Position numbers and translations under genes: made by a program. Of a DNA stretch of 64,000 nt, positions 43,940 to 56,633 are shown piece after piece. The DNA comes from Drosophila miranda (lineage: Eukaryota > Arthropoda > Insecta > Diptera > Drosophilidae), in NCBI RefSeq assembly GCF_003369915.1, contig NW_022881603.1:6927249-6991248 (forward strand), in the 5' to 3' direction. How positions within the stretch are numbered: the first letter of the stretch is position 1; the number at the start of each line of letters is the position of its first letter. The notes beneath the pieces were generated by a model. The model saw only the letters and a program-made list of their open reading frames with translations, was not told the origin of the DNA and ran no database searches.

Positions 43940-45244
43940 CATAAATTTTTCGCATAAATAAATACATTTTTGATTTGCTTCTGTTTGTGTTTTGTATCTT
44001 TTAGATAAGCAATGATCAGTCCACATGATCTTGGCCAGCCTCAGAGGATTGCGAGGGGTTGGGTTTATCGATGGAACAAGCAAGCACACAATTACAAAAA
44101 CAATCACATGAACACGAACTCAAACAAAAAGGGAAAGTCCGCTCTCCTCGCCACAGTTCACAGTTCCCATTCCTCCAATATCAGCGGCTATTGGCCTTTG
44201 TGTCGTCTACGTTGTCGTTGTCGTCGTCATTGTTCTTATCGGCATTGCATATGGCATACATACCTACTATATGTACACATTTCGATGTGTACTATATATC
44301 TTTTTGCTCCCTGTTGGTTGTTGCTTTGCGTTTCGAAAAATATACAAACCGAATCCCTCGCCAGCGAGCGCCTAATCGTTCTCATTCTTCGCATTCTATT
44401 GTATTGTCCCCATGAATGAAACATACGAGTATGCATGAATAATTCAAGGCGCTGGGTGGATATATGTAACTTCAATCCGAGATGCTATTCCCCTGATCTC
44501 TCGAAAACCAAACGAGTTCCGACCTACCCCATATACAGTGCATAGGTACCATTGAGAACAGAAATCGATACAGAAACAGACAAATTAATTTGCGTAAGCA
44601 AATGTTTTGTCCTACCGGTCGACTGGGGCGCAAACATTAGATACGGTATATGTACATATGTGATAAGCAGTTCTAACCGGTTCCCACCCGCTGTGATCGG
44701 CATCGCGTGAAACATAATATATTGTAATGGCACACCCTCAGCTTTGGCTAGAGGTTAGCAACGCAAACAAATGTTTCCTTTCGCTTATGGGAATTTTGCA
44801 CCATTCGACGAATAATTCCTACTGGTTGTCCCCACTGCGAGAGGGTATTCTAGCTCTACCCTTGCTTCCAGTAGTTGTAATTGAAGTTGTCTGGAATTAG
44901 AGCGGAAGGCGAGTGGCCGGGCCCCAACAATCGTCCATGTTTTAGCACCTCTTTTTTGTTCCATACCCGCCCATAAAAAGTCGATATCATTATTGGGGGT
45001 GGTAGATAAAGTATAATAAAACGTTCTTTGGGGAGACTTAATTGGGATTTGTGGTATTGGTAACGATTAGCCCAAAAGCTGGTACATTAGCTTCGGGCTA
45101 AACTGTTCTAATAATTATGCACTATTTCAAGAGTGTTCTTTGTGGCTGACAGAAGTAGAAAGAGTTCTAAACTAAAATGGTACTACGGAAATGTTGCTAT
45201 AATCGTATTGGCATTAACCACCATTTGAGTCCAAGCTAATGACC
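43940..45244. other. Non-coding stretch, possibly intronic
   Basis: No conserved coding signal is visible. The stretch contains CGTTGTCGTTGTCGTCGTCA simple sequence near 44211 and scattered TATA-rich tracts. If the exon at 59733-60233 belongs to the zinc-finger gene, all of this is intron. Confidence 0.5.
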
Positions 45245-45252
45245 ATTTCTAG

Positions 45253-45818
45253 TAGTGTTGTGTTGCTCATGAGTGAGTGAACCAAAAAGAGTTGTTCACT
45301 TAAGTGAGCAACTGAACATGTTCCTTCCAAGCTGTTCTTTTTTGTTCACTTGTTCTTTGTTGTTCACTTTTTCTTTGTTGTTCACTTGTTCTTTTTTGCT
45401 CACTTGTTCTTTGTTGTTCACTTGTTCATTTTTGTTCACTTGTTCTCTACTCACTTTTTGCGCAATTTTGCTCCTCAAAGGGCATTTTTCGATCTGGCAG
45501 CTGTTGCTCATATTTGCGTTTACTTCACATTTTTTGTATTACCGGCAAAGCTGTTTACTCTTTCAAATATTCAGTATGTCGCTAATTCGAAAGTATAGTG
45601 AAATTTGGAACCATCTGTGCATGAATAGTGAACAACTGAGTGAGCAAGTCAGCAACTGAGCAAGTGAGCAACAGAGCAACTGAGCAAGTGAGCAACTGAA
45701 CAAGTGAGTAACTGAGCAATCTAAGAGAGCAAGTGAGCAATATGAGTGAGTTGACTCACTTACTAAAAAAGAACAAGTGAACATGTTCACCAAAATGAGC
45801 AATGTTTACCCAACACTA
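45253..45818. mobile_element. 566-bp hAT-type MITE made of GTTCACTT-like repeats
   Basis: The ends are inverted (TAGTGTTG at 45253 and CAACACTA at 45811). They are flanked by a perfect 8-bp duplication ATTTCTAG (45245-45252 and 45819-45826), which fits the hAT nTnnnnAn preference. The left arm is built of GTTCACTTGTTCTTTGTT-type repeats. The right arm is the diverged reverse complement (GAGCAAGTGAGCAACTGAGC). The middle, about 150 bp, is unique. Open frames here (repeated LLFTCS) are by-products. Confidence 0.85.
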
Positions 45819-45826
45819 ATTTCTAG

Positions 45827-48767
45827 TGTCGTACGATAGCCAATTAAAGGGTACGGGGAAACTCCATTAAAATCATTCCCCTGCTGACGTTTATCAAAGC
45901 TACAGCTGTGTCCACAAGCTTAGTGAGTGGTAGTCCAATAATCAATATCCAATTGGGGTTACTGGCCAGAGTGGATTCTGATTAATTGGATGGCATTTCA
46001 GCGGAACTCAACCACTCTCATTCACCTGTCGAAAAGGGGCCTTGGCCTAACCTTTTCCATTAAAAACGAACGGAACCCTTTCCAAGTTAATTGAATAACT
46101 AAAAATTGCACACAACACCAAAAAAAAAAAAAGAAAAAAAGCCTTGGCCCAATCGAGAATGCAATTTAAAAACGTGGAAATTAAAGTTTCGACCCCTCTC
46201 TGTTGGACCCAGGAAAAACATGTTCGGGTCACACCCAACTCTCGACGAAATGAACGCCACCCCAAAAAGGTGAGCGAAGGGAACTGAAAGCCCATTAAAG
46301 TTACCCCTCTCTCTCTCGGGCGAGAGAGGCAAACAAAGGCGAGGCTAGACGGGCTTTGCCGCTTCTTCGGACCGCTCAGACACCTACACTCGACACACGA
46401 CAGACACATTTCTAAGGCGTGTCCAGTCTGCCTGCCTTTTCTTTGTGTCTGTTTACTGAACACGCAATTCAAATAATTGATCCAGTTAACTGTTTAACAA
46501 AATTGCATAAAAATTCAATAAGCAACAACAGAAACAAAAGGCGCTACCATGACGGCAACGGCAACGTCAACGGGCGCCAATAGATGGGGCAGGGACTGGA
46601 CTTCTCCGGGGTATACTGCATTGAAACCAGATCGCAGACCAATTTGATTGAGTTAGCTGTGTGTTTTGTTTCTCCCTTATGGTTTATTTATATATTTTTT
46701 AAATGGAAAGGGGTCGAAACTAGTCAAGGGATTGTCAGGGGCTGATAGGGTGGGAGGAAGGCAGTGCAGCAATGCATTTTAAGTGATGTTTCGAAGGCGG
46801 AATAGATTGTGTTGGGGCAGGGATTAAGGACATCTGAATATTTTCATTTCAACGAAAGGAAGGAATGTATGTGGTCAAACTTTCCCAAGACTAAATATAA
46901 GGAATAAGTTAAGCGATAAGCAGAATCCACACTTGCAGTGCGGCTCCATGGCGAACGATTCCGATTCCGATTTCAATTCCGGGTTCGAGTGCGAGTGCGA
47001 GCAGCTGCGTCATCCATGCCAATGGCTGGAGAGGGTAATGGTAATGGGGTTGGGGGAGGGGGGTGGTCCACTCTGATGTTTTCTCGTCAATTAAAAACGA
47101 TTGTTTATTGCATTTTTCACCAAGAAATATGCGGGCAGGGCCAATCAAAAGTTCCTTTGATGATGATGCGATGATGCGATGTTGCGATGCTGTTTTCGTT
47201 TTCGCCTCAAACTAATTAATAGAAATAAACTTATTCCGATACGTTTCCATTACCATTTTGTATTTCGACATCGTAGCCATTTGCCGATTATCGCGGTGGA
47301 TCTGCTGGTGGAGCCCCGTTCCGCCCCCCCTCCCAATCTCTTAGTTTTTAATTAGAACGCGCTCCAGTTAAGCCACTGGCCAAATGTGTGTGGAGCTTTG
47401 GATGTGGCCGGGGGCTGAGCTGGGTATGGGCCGAGTGCAAATAAAAAGATTCATGGCAAAGCCCGTTAATGCTGCACTTACGGGTAATACCATTATAAGG
47501 CCTTGGGCATGGAAAGCCATGCCGAATCGCTGGCAAATGGTGTCAACTTGTGTATTCGGCCCTGCTTGATGATTGTAAGTTTTAGGTGTTCTGTTCGGTT
47601 CGGTTTTTTCCCCGTTTTATGTTCGATTTATTGCTCCCAGTGAATCGTTTGACAGCCCCAAGGGAGGGCTGTTATTGATCGACATTTACCAAAACTCAAA
47701 CATTGATGCGAATGATGGGCTACGCTCCCATTTGTAGGCTATATAAAATATCCCCAAAGCCATATGACAACAGGCAAAACACCGACATGCAAAATCCGGA
47801 AGAACACGAGACCCGACTCGACTCGACTGGAATGGAATGGAATGTAATAAACGAAACGTGCGCTAATAAATTATGAGCAATACTTGGTGTGTGGTTCCAC
47901 GCAACCTGCGGGAGGGTTTCATTCATTTCTTTTATGGCCTGGCCCACGCCCTCTGATGGAGGAAGCCCATGCAACCGACGAAAATAAACCTTGCGGCGGG
48001 GAACCTTATAGAGAATGCTAGAACCGGGAAGCAAATACAAACGAAAGTCGAAAAATCAAAGATAATACTCGTACTACGCGAGGCATTACGGTGCAATCAA
48101 TTTCAGACAAAGCGAAATGCGTTCGGTTTGAAAAGGTCGGAGAGCTCTTAAGCGCGGAGTCGTGGCCAAAACTTTAAACAAATAACTTCCGTCAGACCGT
48201 CAGGCCGGCGGATTCTGTCACAAGGCAGCCTTAATTTAATTAGACTGATTATAAAACCCCGTCAGCTGATCGATCAGCGGCCAGGTTGCGGGTGGAAACC
48301 GCACTCTAAGCCCTCTTTCCCCAGACAGACCTTCCACCTTCCCAAAATGTTGAATGTTTAGTTAAACTTGTTAATTATTTAATAAGCGCGGCTGTGACTG
48401 ATAAAACTGAGGCATCGCCTGTCAAAATGCCTCCCCAGCCACCACATTTTTGGGCTCAAGAATGGTTAACGTTGCCATAAAACGCCACTGTCCGAAGATG
48501 TTGAAATATGGGAAAGGAATTATCGTTGGTGCACATAATAAACCAGCACAGTGATATCCCCGACTTAAGATTATAGCCAGTGATATATGGGATAGTTTTC
48601 GGTGAATTATACTTTGATTTCAACGGATTATCGATGATTTAGATGTGGCTAAGTCTTCGAGATACTGTTTGCTGATAAAAAAAAGCAAATAACTAATCTC
48701 TGGTAATAATTTCTGAGATTTTTCAACATATAATGGGTTCCACGAACCAAGAAAATGTACCTACGAG
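45827..48767. other. Non-coding stretch with simple repeats
   Basis: No gene is recognised on either strand. Short tandem patterns include GCAACGGCAACGTCAACGG near 46557, GATTCCGATTCCGATTTC near 46959, GATGATGATGCGATGATGCG near 47159 and GACTCGACTCGACTGGAATG near 47814. Base use and lack of long frames fit intergenic or intronic DNA. Confidence 0.5.
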
Positions 48768-48771
48768 TACA

Positions 48772-49302
48772 AATTAAATAACTGCGGTAGCGGATTGTGT
48801 TTTTAAAAAGTTTTTATTTTACTTCTAACTTCACTGATATAGATTTAAGTAGAGGGTCACAAAGGATTCCGGGCAAAGGGTTTGCGCGATCTTAATTTTT
48901 AGCTCGACTTTGCGGTGTCGCTTCTGGATCAAGACTGACTTGAACTTTCTGATCTTTGCATCGTTGATCCCTTTCGGGAATAGTTTTTCTATAAACATTT
49001 CAATTGATTTCGCCATCCCGAGTATTGGATTTCGTCATCCAAAGAGAGAACTGTAAAATGCCTAAAGTGCAGGATCTGCAGAAAGCCGGGAGTGAGATTG
49101 TTTATGAGAAGCCGGGTGTGGGCAAACATTGGTTTTCCATTTAGGCGAGTGTCAAAGATTGGGATTGCGGCGGGAGCCCTTGAGATTGTACATCTTAGAA
49201 ATCAATTAGGCGGAGGTCCAAGATTGAAATTGTTTTCGTTTTGGAAAGCCAAAGATTGTTTACAACTCGTATAAGAGCTCAATAGAATTGGGTACGTTAA
49301 CT
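48772..49302 (-). repeat. Errantivirus 3' LTR
   Basis: A 531-bp LTR; its forward start AATTAAATAACTGCGG and end GGGTACGTTAACT match the other LTR. About six substitutions separate the two, for example ATTCCGGGC here and ATTCCGAGC there. Confidence 0.95.
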
Positions 49303-49311
49303 CCCCCATTC

Positions 49312-50733
49312 TTAAATGTTTCGTCCCGATACATTTTGAAGTTCTGATAGAGCTCTAATTTCTTCTGACAGTATTTGAATGTTGCTTTCCACTATTTCTT
49401 CTGACGGTATTCTTATTGATTTAATAAGTACAAATTTGGTTAATTTATAGCCGAAGTAAAATAGCATTATCAATATCAAAATGATTAAGAATAATGTTGT
49501 TAATGGTAAGGCCGTATTACCTAATGTTATAAGGGGATTTAAAATATTAACATTATCAAAAGAAAATTGCTTATCATTCGATTGTATATAATCAACTAAT
49601 TCAAAATCGCTATATCTATGATGCGATATATATCTTAGAATTTTACCCTTATCATTTATGTGGGTTATATTATTTATTACAATTGTGTTGTTGAATATAA
49701 GGAGATACGATCCTAACAAAGTAGTATTATCTACGATATTTTTGCCTGAAACTAATATGGCACCATCCTGAATGATGTCTATTTCTTTGTTTTTTTCCCT
49801 TTTTTTAGTGCAGTTGGCTTTAAAGCCATTAAGTAAATTGGTGAAACAGGTCTTCTTTAAATTTATTTGTGCGTAATTGTTAAAAGTTTCACTTTTAAAA
49901 TTATTCATTAAATAGTATTTCTCCTTACATTCACAAACCTTTTCACTTATAACTAACATTCCATCATTTTGTGAGATGGCTCTTGCATGGTAAAACTTGC
50001 AAATATCTTTAATTTGAGGATATTTTATGTAAATGATTATTAAATCAGCATTTCGAATTATTTTAACCGTTGCAATGTCCAGCAGATCAGACAGTTCAAC
50101 AGGATGTTTTTCATGCTTATAAATGTCCTCTATTTCGTTTTTATTTAAAAGTTTTGTATTTAAAATGTTTACTTTTAAGAGGGTTATGGTATCAACTAAA
50201 TTTAGTAGGTCAAAAGTTATTAATTTTAAACGATGCTTTCTCAGTATCGTTTCTTCATTGAAGATGACATTTTTTAATGAATTTGATAGCATTTCAATTT
50301 CTTTGAAAAATTTGGAATTTATTACAAATTGTTTATTATTATTTTCAGTTAATTCATTTACTTTATTTTGTATTTTCAAAAAGTCGTCATGATCAGGGCT
50401 GCCTGCTATCCATTTCCAAATGGTACCTAATTCATTTATTCCCCTTTCATTCCGTTTTGGAACTAATTCTGAAATCATTAATTTTAATATACTTAAGTCC
50501 ATTGATATTTCCCACTCATCGTCTGAATTAATTGATTTGTTGACATATTTGGATTCTTTATCAATTATCTCTCTATAAAAACTCAAATTAGTAATATGTA
50601 AAAGTTCAGCGTATGTTTCATAAGTGTAAACGTCTCTGTCGTCTTTGAGCAATAGATAGTCACTATGCGTATAGTCAATTACTTCCGAAGTCGTCAATAT
50701 AACAAAAGTCAGTATAAGTATATTCGCATACAT
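49312..50733 (-). CDS. env: Errantivirus envelope-like protein (open)
   Basis: An uninterrupted frame of 473 residues. It starts with a hydrophobic signal peptide, has several N-linked glycosylation sequons, an Arg-rich RxxR site about 120 residues in, likely for furin-type cleavage, and a C-terminal hydrophobic transmembrane segment followed by a short cytoplasmic tail. Errantivirus env proteins are class-F-like glycoproteins of baculovirus ancestry and are usually made from a spliced RNA. The stop codon lies at the polypurine tract next to the 3' LTR. No break is seen in this gene, unlike gag and pol of the same copy. Confidence 0.85.
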   Translation of the reverse strand: MYANILILTFVILTTSEVIDYTHSDYLLLKDDRDVYTYETYAELLHITNLSFYREIIDKESKYVNKSINSDDEWEISMDLSILKLMISELVPKRNERGINELGTIWKWIAGSPDHDDFLKIQNKVNELTENNNKQFVINSKFFKEIEMLSNSLKNVIFNEETILRKHRLKLITFDLLNLVDTITLLKVNILNTKLLNKNEIEDIYKHEKHPVELSDLLDIATVKIIRNADLIIIYIKYPQIKDICKFYHARAISQNDGMLVISEKVCECKEKYYLMNNFKSETFNNYAQINLKKTCFTNLLNGFKANCTKKREKNKEIDIIQDGAILVSGKNIVDNTTLLGSYLLIFNNTIVINNITHINDKGKILRYISHHRYSDFELVDYIQSNDKQFSFDNVNILNPLITLGNTALPLTTLFLIILILIMLFYFGYKLTKFVLIKSIRIPSEEIVESNIQILSEEIRALSELQNVSGRNI

Positions 50734-50750
50734 TTTCTGGAAAAAAATAT

Positions 50751-53700
50751 TTAATATTTGATGTTATCTTTATGTATAATTCTGTTTCTATTGTTGATTA
50801 TAATTTTATTCGGTCGATTTTCCTTAACTACCTGCTTTTTGTATCGGGATTGAATTTTATTTCTTTCCCCGAATTTCTTTTCATAAACTACTTCTCCTAT
50901 TTTATAATCTTTTTCTCTTCTATCTTTGTTAAGTAGCTTAAGTATTTTGGTCTGAGCTTCCTTAAGTAATATTGGATTATGCTTGTGTTTTATTTTGTTA
51001 TACAATATGTCATATGGCATTTGATTGGTCGTTGAATGTATCGTCAGGTTATATTTCAGTGCCGCCCTTATTATTATTTCTGAATAATCTGTTAGATTTA
51101 GTTCATCCTTGATGCACCGCGCTATTTCTGTTAGTGTGGAATGTACCCTTTCTACCTGACCATTTGAGGTGCTGTGTCTGGGATCAGCATAATAAATAGT
51201 TAAGTTACTTCTTTGTATGAATGATCTAAATTGTGCTGAAGTAAAGCTTGGTTCGTTGTCAGTCATTAAAGATGTTGCTAACGGAAAGTGTTGCAAAATT
51301 TCCATTACCTTATTTTCAATGTTTAATTTACTTTGAATTTCCTTGACCACCAAGTATTTGGAATAAGAATCTATACAAGTTATGAATGATAGGTTTTGGG
51401 CATAGTATATGTCTAAGCGTAATTGATCTCCTTCTTTTGCTGGAATGGGAGCTTCCCCAATTGGAATTTTTACAGGGTGTCTGTGATATTTGTTTTTGTT
51501 ACAGATCTCACAATTTTTTATATATTCTTTTAATTTTTTGTGCAGGTTTGGCCAATAATACAGCTTAGTTATTTGTTTGTAATTTTCGTCTAGTCCTCTA
51601 TGGGCTCTGCAATGTGTTTCTTCTATAATTATAGCTTTATCTTCTGAATTTACTACATCTTGGAGGAACTTTCTCGTGAAGAGAAATTTATTTATGAAGT
51701 TTTCCTTTAGCTTATTTTGGATAAGGTATAAATCTTCTAAAGTGCAGTGTATTCCTGTGGTTAAGTGTGGCTGAATAAATTCTTTTAAAATGATTAGCAG
51801 ATTGACTACCGTATCAAATTCAATAATATGTCGGGTATTTTCATAAACTCTTACTAACTCATGAACTGTGAATCTCCCTTGCGCTAATTGTAGCTGCTGT
51901 TTAAATTGGTTTAGAGGCTTGCTAGTCTCTTGAATGACGTTTTCAAAACTACTCTCTGCTGAATGCTGAGTATTTATGTCTGATTCTGAATCTGTCTGGT
52001 CGACATCACTATCTGTCATATGATTTATTTTAATCCGAGATAAAGCGTCCGCTACTACGTTAGTTGAGCCTGGCTTATAAATGATTTTTGGTGTGAAACT
52101 TTCTATGAAGTAATACAAACGTTTCATTTCAACATTTGGATTTTTTTGCGACATTTCAAAGGACAAAGGTTGGTGATCTGTATGTATTTCAATTCCACTC
52201 ACTCCGTATAAATAATTTCGAAAATTTTTTAATGCCCATACAATAGCTAATAATTCCTTTTTATTAGTAGCATATAATTGCTCGGTTTTACTTAAAGTTT
52301 TAGAAATAAATGTTATGGGATTCCCATCTTGCGACAAAACTGCACCTATTGCTATGTCCGATGCATCTGTGGTTAATGTGAATTTTTTATTGTAATCTGG
52401 TTGTACTAATTCAATATGTGCTATTAAACTGTCCTTTAAATTATTAAATGCTCCCATTGCTGGTTCATCCAGCTGTATTAATGTTTTCTTGGATGCCCTT
52501 CGTGAAACTTTCCCATTTACTCCACTCAGATATTTTGTTAATGGTTTGGCAATTGTAGCATAATTTCGGACAAATTTTCTGTAATACCCTGTTAGTCCTA
52601 AGAAGCTACGTAGCTCTCTGATATTTTTAGGAATTGGATAGTTTTGTATTGTGGAGATTTTGTCTGGATCTGTTTTAATGATATTTTGGGAAACAATGTA
52701 TCCCAGAAACTTGGTTTCCAATTGAAAGAATTTAGACTTTTCTAGGGAAATTTTCATGTTAGCGTTTTGCAATATCTGTATTATATGAATTAGATCTTTA
52801 TAATGTTGTTCTATAGTTTTTGAAAATATTATTATATCGTCCATATAGACGTGACAAGTTTTCCCAACTTGTTCTCTAAGTATATCGTCCATTGCCCTTT
52901 GGAAAATTCTGGGAGCGTTCGTCAATCCCATAGGCATTCTTAGAAATTCATATTTGCCGTTATTTATGGAAAAAGATGTTTTTTCAATATCTGATTCCCT
53001 CATTAAAATCTGATAGAAACCTGACTCTAAATCAATGGCCGAGAAATACTTTGCCTTACCTAAATTGGCAAGGATTACTGAAGGATCTTGCATAGGGTAT
53101 CTATCCGGTATGGTGTTTTCATTAAGTTTCTTAAAGTCTATGACTAATCTATGTTTAGGAGTTCCGTCCTCATTTACTCCCTTCTTTGGTACTACTATTA
53201 CCTTGAAATATATGGGCTTTTACTAGGTCTGATTATACCTTCATCTAACATTTTACTTATTTCGTTATTAACGAAATCGTTAACCGAAGAAGCGTATGGA
53301 TACTGCTTGCCATATACCGGTCTATCATGTTCAGTGTTAATCTCTCCTTTTATATCCGTTCTGAACGGTAACTGTAAATTTATATTGGCATGGTCTTCTT
53401 CGATGATAGATACCATTTTCTCTCTGAGATTTTCTAAATTGTCCTCTTTGTAGGTTATTGTGTTATACAATTTCATTTTTTTCAATTCAGAATTTGCATA
53501 ATTTTGAATGTCGGATATTTCTACGACGGCGCGTTCAGGATTTTTGCATCCCAAACTTTTAAATTGTTCATTGTCGGATAATTCAACGACGGCGTGTTCA
53601 GGATTCTTTAATCCCAAACTATTCGAACTTTTAGTGTCGGATAATTCTACGACGGCGTGCTCAGGATATTTTAATCCCAAACTATTAAAACTTTGGATGT

Positions 53701-54240
53701 CGGATAATTCAACGACGGCGGGTTCAGGATATTTGAATCCCAAACTATTGACGGATAATTCTTCGTCGGCGTGCTCAGGATTTTTTGATTCCAAGCTATA
53801 TAAACTTCCTTCTACCTTTTCTGAATCACTTTTCATTTCTTTTTCTTCTTCAAAATATTTTTTTATTATATATTTCTTCATCGGAAGGATGGTTTTTCCT
53901 TCTATAAAGGTTAATTTGTTTAAAGAAAGGACCTCGTCATATATTAGTTTCTCCTCATTGTCTTTATAACTTAAAGTCCCCTTTCCTGTATCAATAACAG
54001 CTCCGATTTTCTTTAATAGGTTAAATCCTATTAGTAAATCTGCCTCCATTCCATCTATTTCATAAAACACTTGTTTTGTGTTGAAAATAGTTATATTATG
54101 GAAATATTTAATTATTGAAAACCCATTCACTGTAGCAACTTTCTTATAAATTGATAATTCTTTTTTATTTTCGTAAATTCCCTTTTTTATATAACAGGAA
54201 GTTGCTCCCGTATCTATCAAAACTTTTAATTCTCTGTTTA
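50751..54240 (-). pseudogene. pol: Errantivirus pol (protease, RT, RNase H, integrase), one frameshift
   Basis: The protease shows the active-site DTGA near 54215. A linker with repeated units follows (53505-53795). The reverse transcriptase has the FSAIDLESGFYQI and catalytic YMDDI motifs, the RNase H shows TLTTDASDIAIGAVLSQDG, and the integrase shows the HHCC region (CEICNKNK) and a DDE-type core with LRLDIYYA. The frame changes by one base near 53205, between protease-linker and the start of the RT fingers. The downstream part is open through 50751. Otherwise the copy is well preserved. Confidence 0.88.
53505..53795 (-). repeat. Tandem repeat in the protease-RT linker of pol
   Basis: About five units of roughly 60 bp. 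Each encodes a diverged copy of NSLGLKYPEHAVVELSD with variants. On the forward strand the shared core is GATAATTCTACGACGGCG. The repeat is in frame and lies between the protease and the RT. Confidence 0.9.
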
Positions 54241-54299
54241 TTTTTTTATCTACTCTTTTTAAGTAGGGCAGACCTACTTCGGGGGCTGATCTAAAAAAT

Positions 54300-55507
54300 G
54301 GTCCTCCTCAATGTTATTTATCCGCATTGCTTTATTAGCCGGTTGTTCCGACATTTCGTTTGGCTTTCGTTTCTGCGCCTGATTTTCGTTAGACTGATTA
54401 TTCGGTACTACGTTTGCCCTAAAATGCTGAGCTTGGTTATAATTGCTATTATTTCTCCTATAATAACCGTTAGTATTCTCCCGATAATTTCTATTATTAT
54501 TATTTCCCCTGAATTGATTGCTGTTCTGTCGGTTCTTGATTCGTCTACATCCATTGGTTCTGGGGCCTGATTTTGTTGTCTATTACCCAAGAAATAGGGT
54601 TGTCCCCATGACATGTTATTCCTCTGAAGATCCTTTTTTTGGTCGAATGGTGAACTATTAGTCCTTGGTTGTCGTTGGTTGAATCTTAATGTATTGTAGT
54701 TATTATTCCCTGAATTTCTGGGGCCACTGAATTGGTAGGCAAATTGGGCCCGAATGTTATTTGATTGCAATTCCTGTACCTTTGCCAAGGCATTCGGTAA
54801 ATCTGGGGGATTCAATGAAAATAGGATTTCTGCAATGCCGCCGTTTAGGCCAGTGACAAAAATGCGTAAGGCATTGTCTCTAATTTTTTATTTGATTCTT
54901 TCGTGATTTCACTGTCCTTTCCGTGAGTCATTATTGTCTTATTTATTAACAAGGTCATTTTCTTGTTAACCTCGTTATAGAAATCTATTATTGAAAGGTT
55001 CCCTTGTCGGAGAACGCTTAACTCCTGTTCTATTATGTAAATTGGTCTCTTGTCACTGTAAACAAAGTCAAGTCGTGAAAGTATGGCATCAAAATTTAAA
55101 ACTGTCCCGTGGTTGGTCAGTGCGTCATGTGCTGGTCCTGTTATTTTGTTTCTCAAAATTGTTAAGGCAATATAATATTGCTTACTTCCTTTCTTATATA
55201 ACTTCACTGCAGTTTCTGCAGCTTCCCTCCATCCTACGTATTGGTTTAATCCACCATTGAAAATTGGTAGGGATTCTATTACCTTTAATGTGGTGTCATC
55301 TTTTATTGTCTCGTCTATTGTTTCTGCCTGATAATCTGATACCTGATCGGATTTAGTTTCTATTTGTTGTTTTAAATTTACAATTTGCTCCTGTACTTGT
55401 GAAATTTGAAATGCTATCAATTGTTTGACCAGATCTGCAGTGAGATCGGTCCTTGTTTGTGAGTTAATCATTTTTAGTTTTTCAAAATCTAAAGTTAGTT
55501 GATCCAC
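54300..55507 (-). pseudogene. gag: Errantivirus gag, frameshifted
   Basis: A capsid-like gag of the gypsy group. It starts at the ATG at 55507, is helical at the N-terminus (Gln/Glu-rich), and shows SLPIFNGGLNQYVGWREAAE, a typical capsid start. The C-terminus is Asn/Arg-rich, without a classic CCHC knuckle. The frame breaks near 54885 and again in the Asn-rich repeat region near 54505, each consistent with a one-base indel in a low-complexity run. Some of these may be assembly errors. Confidence 0.8.
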
Positions 55508-56098
55508 CTTAAATTTTTCTTATATGTTTGTTTTTATAATCTAATATAACCTAATTGAACTTATATATTTATTAATACAACTTTTGCTCACGAACTATCC
55601 GGTAGGGGTCGTCCTTCTTAGTTTGGCTGACATATCTTCGAACGGGTCTTCCTTCTTGATTTGGCTGACAGGTCTTCGAACGGGTCTTCCTTCTTAAATT
55701 TCTTTGTTTAACTGGGTCTTCTGGGGGTCTTCCTTCTTTGGTTTAGCTGATAGTTCCACTTTCTTTGTGTTTTGGTTTGGTTGGTTTTGTTTAAAAACTT
55801 TGGTTTTTTTGGTTTTTTTGTATTTTTGAATTGTCTTGATTAGCTTTTGTATTTATTTGTATTTTGAATTGTATTTGTATTTGTATTTGTATTGTATATT
55901 GTATTTATTTTTGCACACCCTAAGCTCCGGTTTGTTTCCTTTTTATCTCACTTTTTCTTATCTTATATCTCACAGTCACTCCGCGTTTTTATATCTGAAG
56001 GATTTATTCCATTAAATAATTGTCCTTCGGGTTTCGGCACGACGCAACACTTTTATTATTCGGTGCTTTTTATACAACGTCGCCCCACGTTGGGCGCC
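55508..56098 (-). other. Errantivirus 5' leader with primer-binding site
   Basis: The untranslated leader between the 5' LTR and gag. On the forward strand it is rich in GGTCTTCCTTCTT repeats (55610-55735) and TATTTGTATTTG runs (55850-55910). The primer-binding site touches the LTR end at 56098. Confidence 0.75.
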
Positions 56099-56629
56099 AA
56101 TTAAATAACTGCGGTAGCGGATTGTGTTTTTAAAAAGTTTTTATTTTACTTCTAACTTCACTGATATAGATTTAAGTAGAGGGTCACAAAAGATTCCGAG
56201 CAAAGGGTTTGCGCGATCTTAATTTTTAGCTCGACTTTGCGGTGTCGCTTCTGGATCAAGACTGACTTGAACTTTCTGATCTTTGCATCGTTGATCCATT
56301 TCGGGAATAGTTTTTCTATAAACATTTCAATTGATTTCGCCATCCCGAGTATTGGATTTCGTCATCCAAAGAGAGAACTGTAAAATGCCTAAAGTGCAGG
56401 ATCTGCAGAAAGCCGGGAGTGAGATTGTTTATGAGAAGCCGGGTGTGGGCAAACATTGGTTTTCCATTTAGGCGATTGTCAAAGATTGGGATTGCGGCGG
56501 GAGCCTTTGAGATTGTACATCTTAGAAATCAATTAGGCGGAGGCCCAAGATTGAAATTGTTTTCGTTTTGGAAAGCCAAAGATTGTTTACAACTCGTATA
56601 AGAGCTCAATAGAATTGGGTACGTTAACT
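56099..56629 (-). repeat. Errantivirus 5' LTR
   Basis: A 531-bp LTR, paired with 48772-49302. It is followed on the forward strand by the TACA target duplication (56630-56633). Confidence 0.95.
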
Positions 56630-56633
56630 TACA

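Larger units (their letters stand above)
48772..56629 (-). mobile_element. Gypsy-group errantivirus with LTRs and env
   Basis: A 7858-bp insect endogenous retrovirus-like element in minus orientation. Both LTRs are complete (531 bp each), and a 4-bp duplication TACA lies at 48768-48771 and 56630-56633. In element orientation the LTR begins AGTTAAC and ends TTATTTAATT, as in errantiviruses. A primer-binding site follows the 5' LTR (forward TTGGGCGCCA at 56090-56099, complementary to a Lys-type tRNA end), and a G-rich polypurine tract precedes the 3' LTR (forward CCCCCATTCTT, 49303-49313). The order is gag, protease-RT-RNase H-integrase, env. The LTRs differ at about six positions, so insertion is recent. 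Confidence 0.95.

Noticed and set aside
45273-45659. Open frame with repeated LLFTCS, membrane-like
   Set aside because: It is the translation of the GTTCACTT repeats of the MITE.
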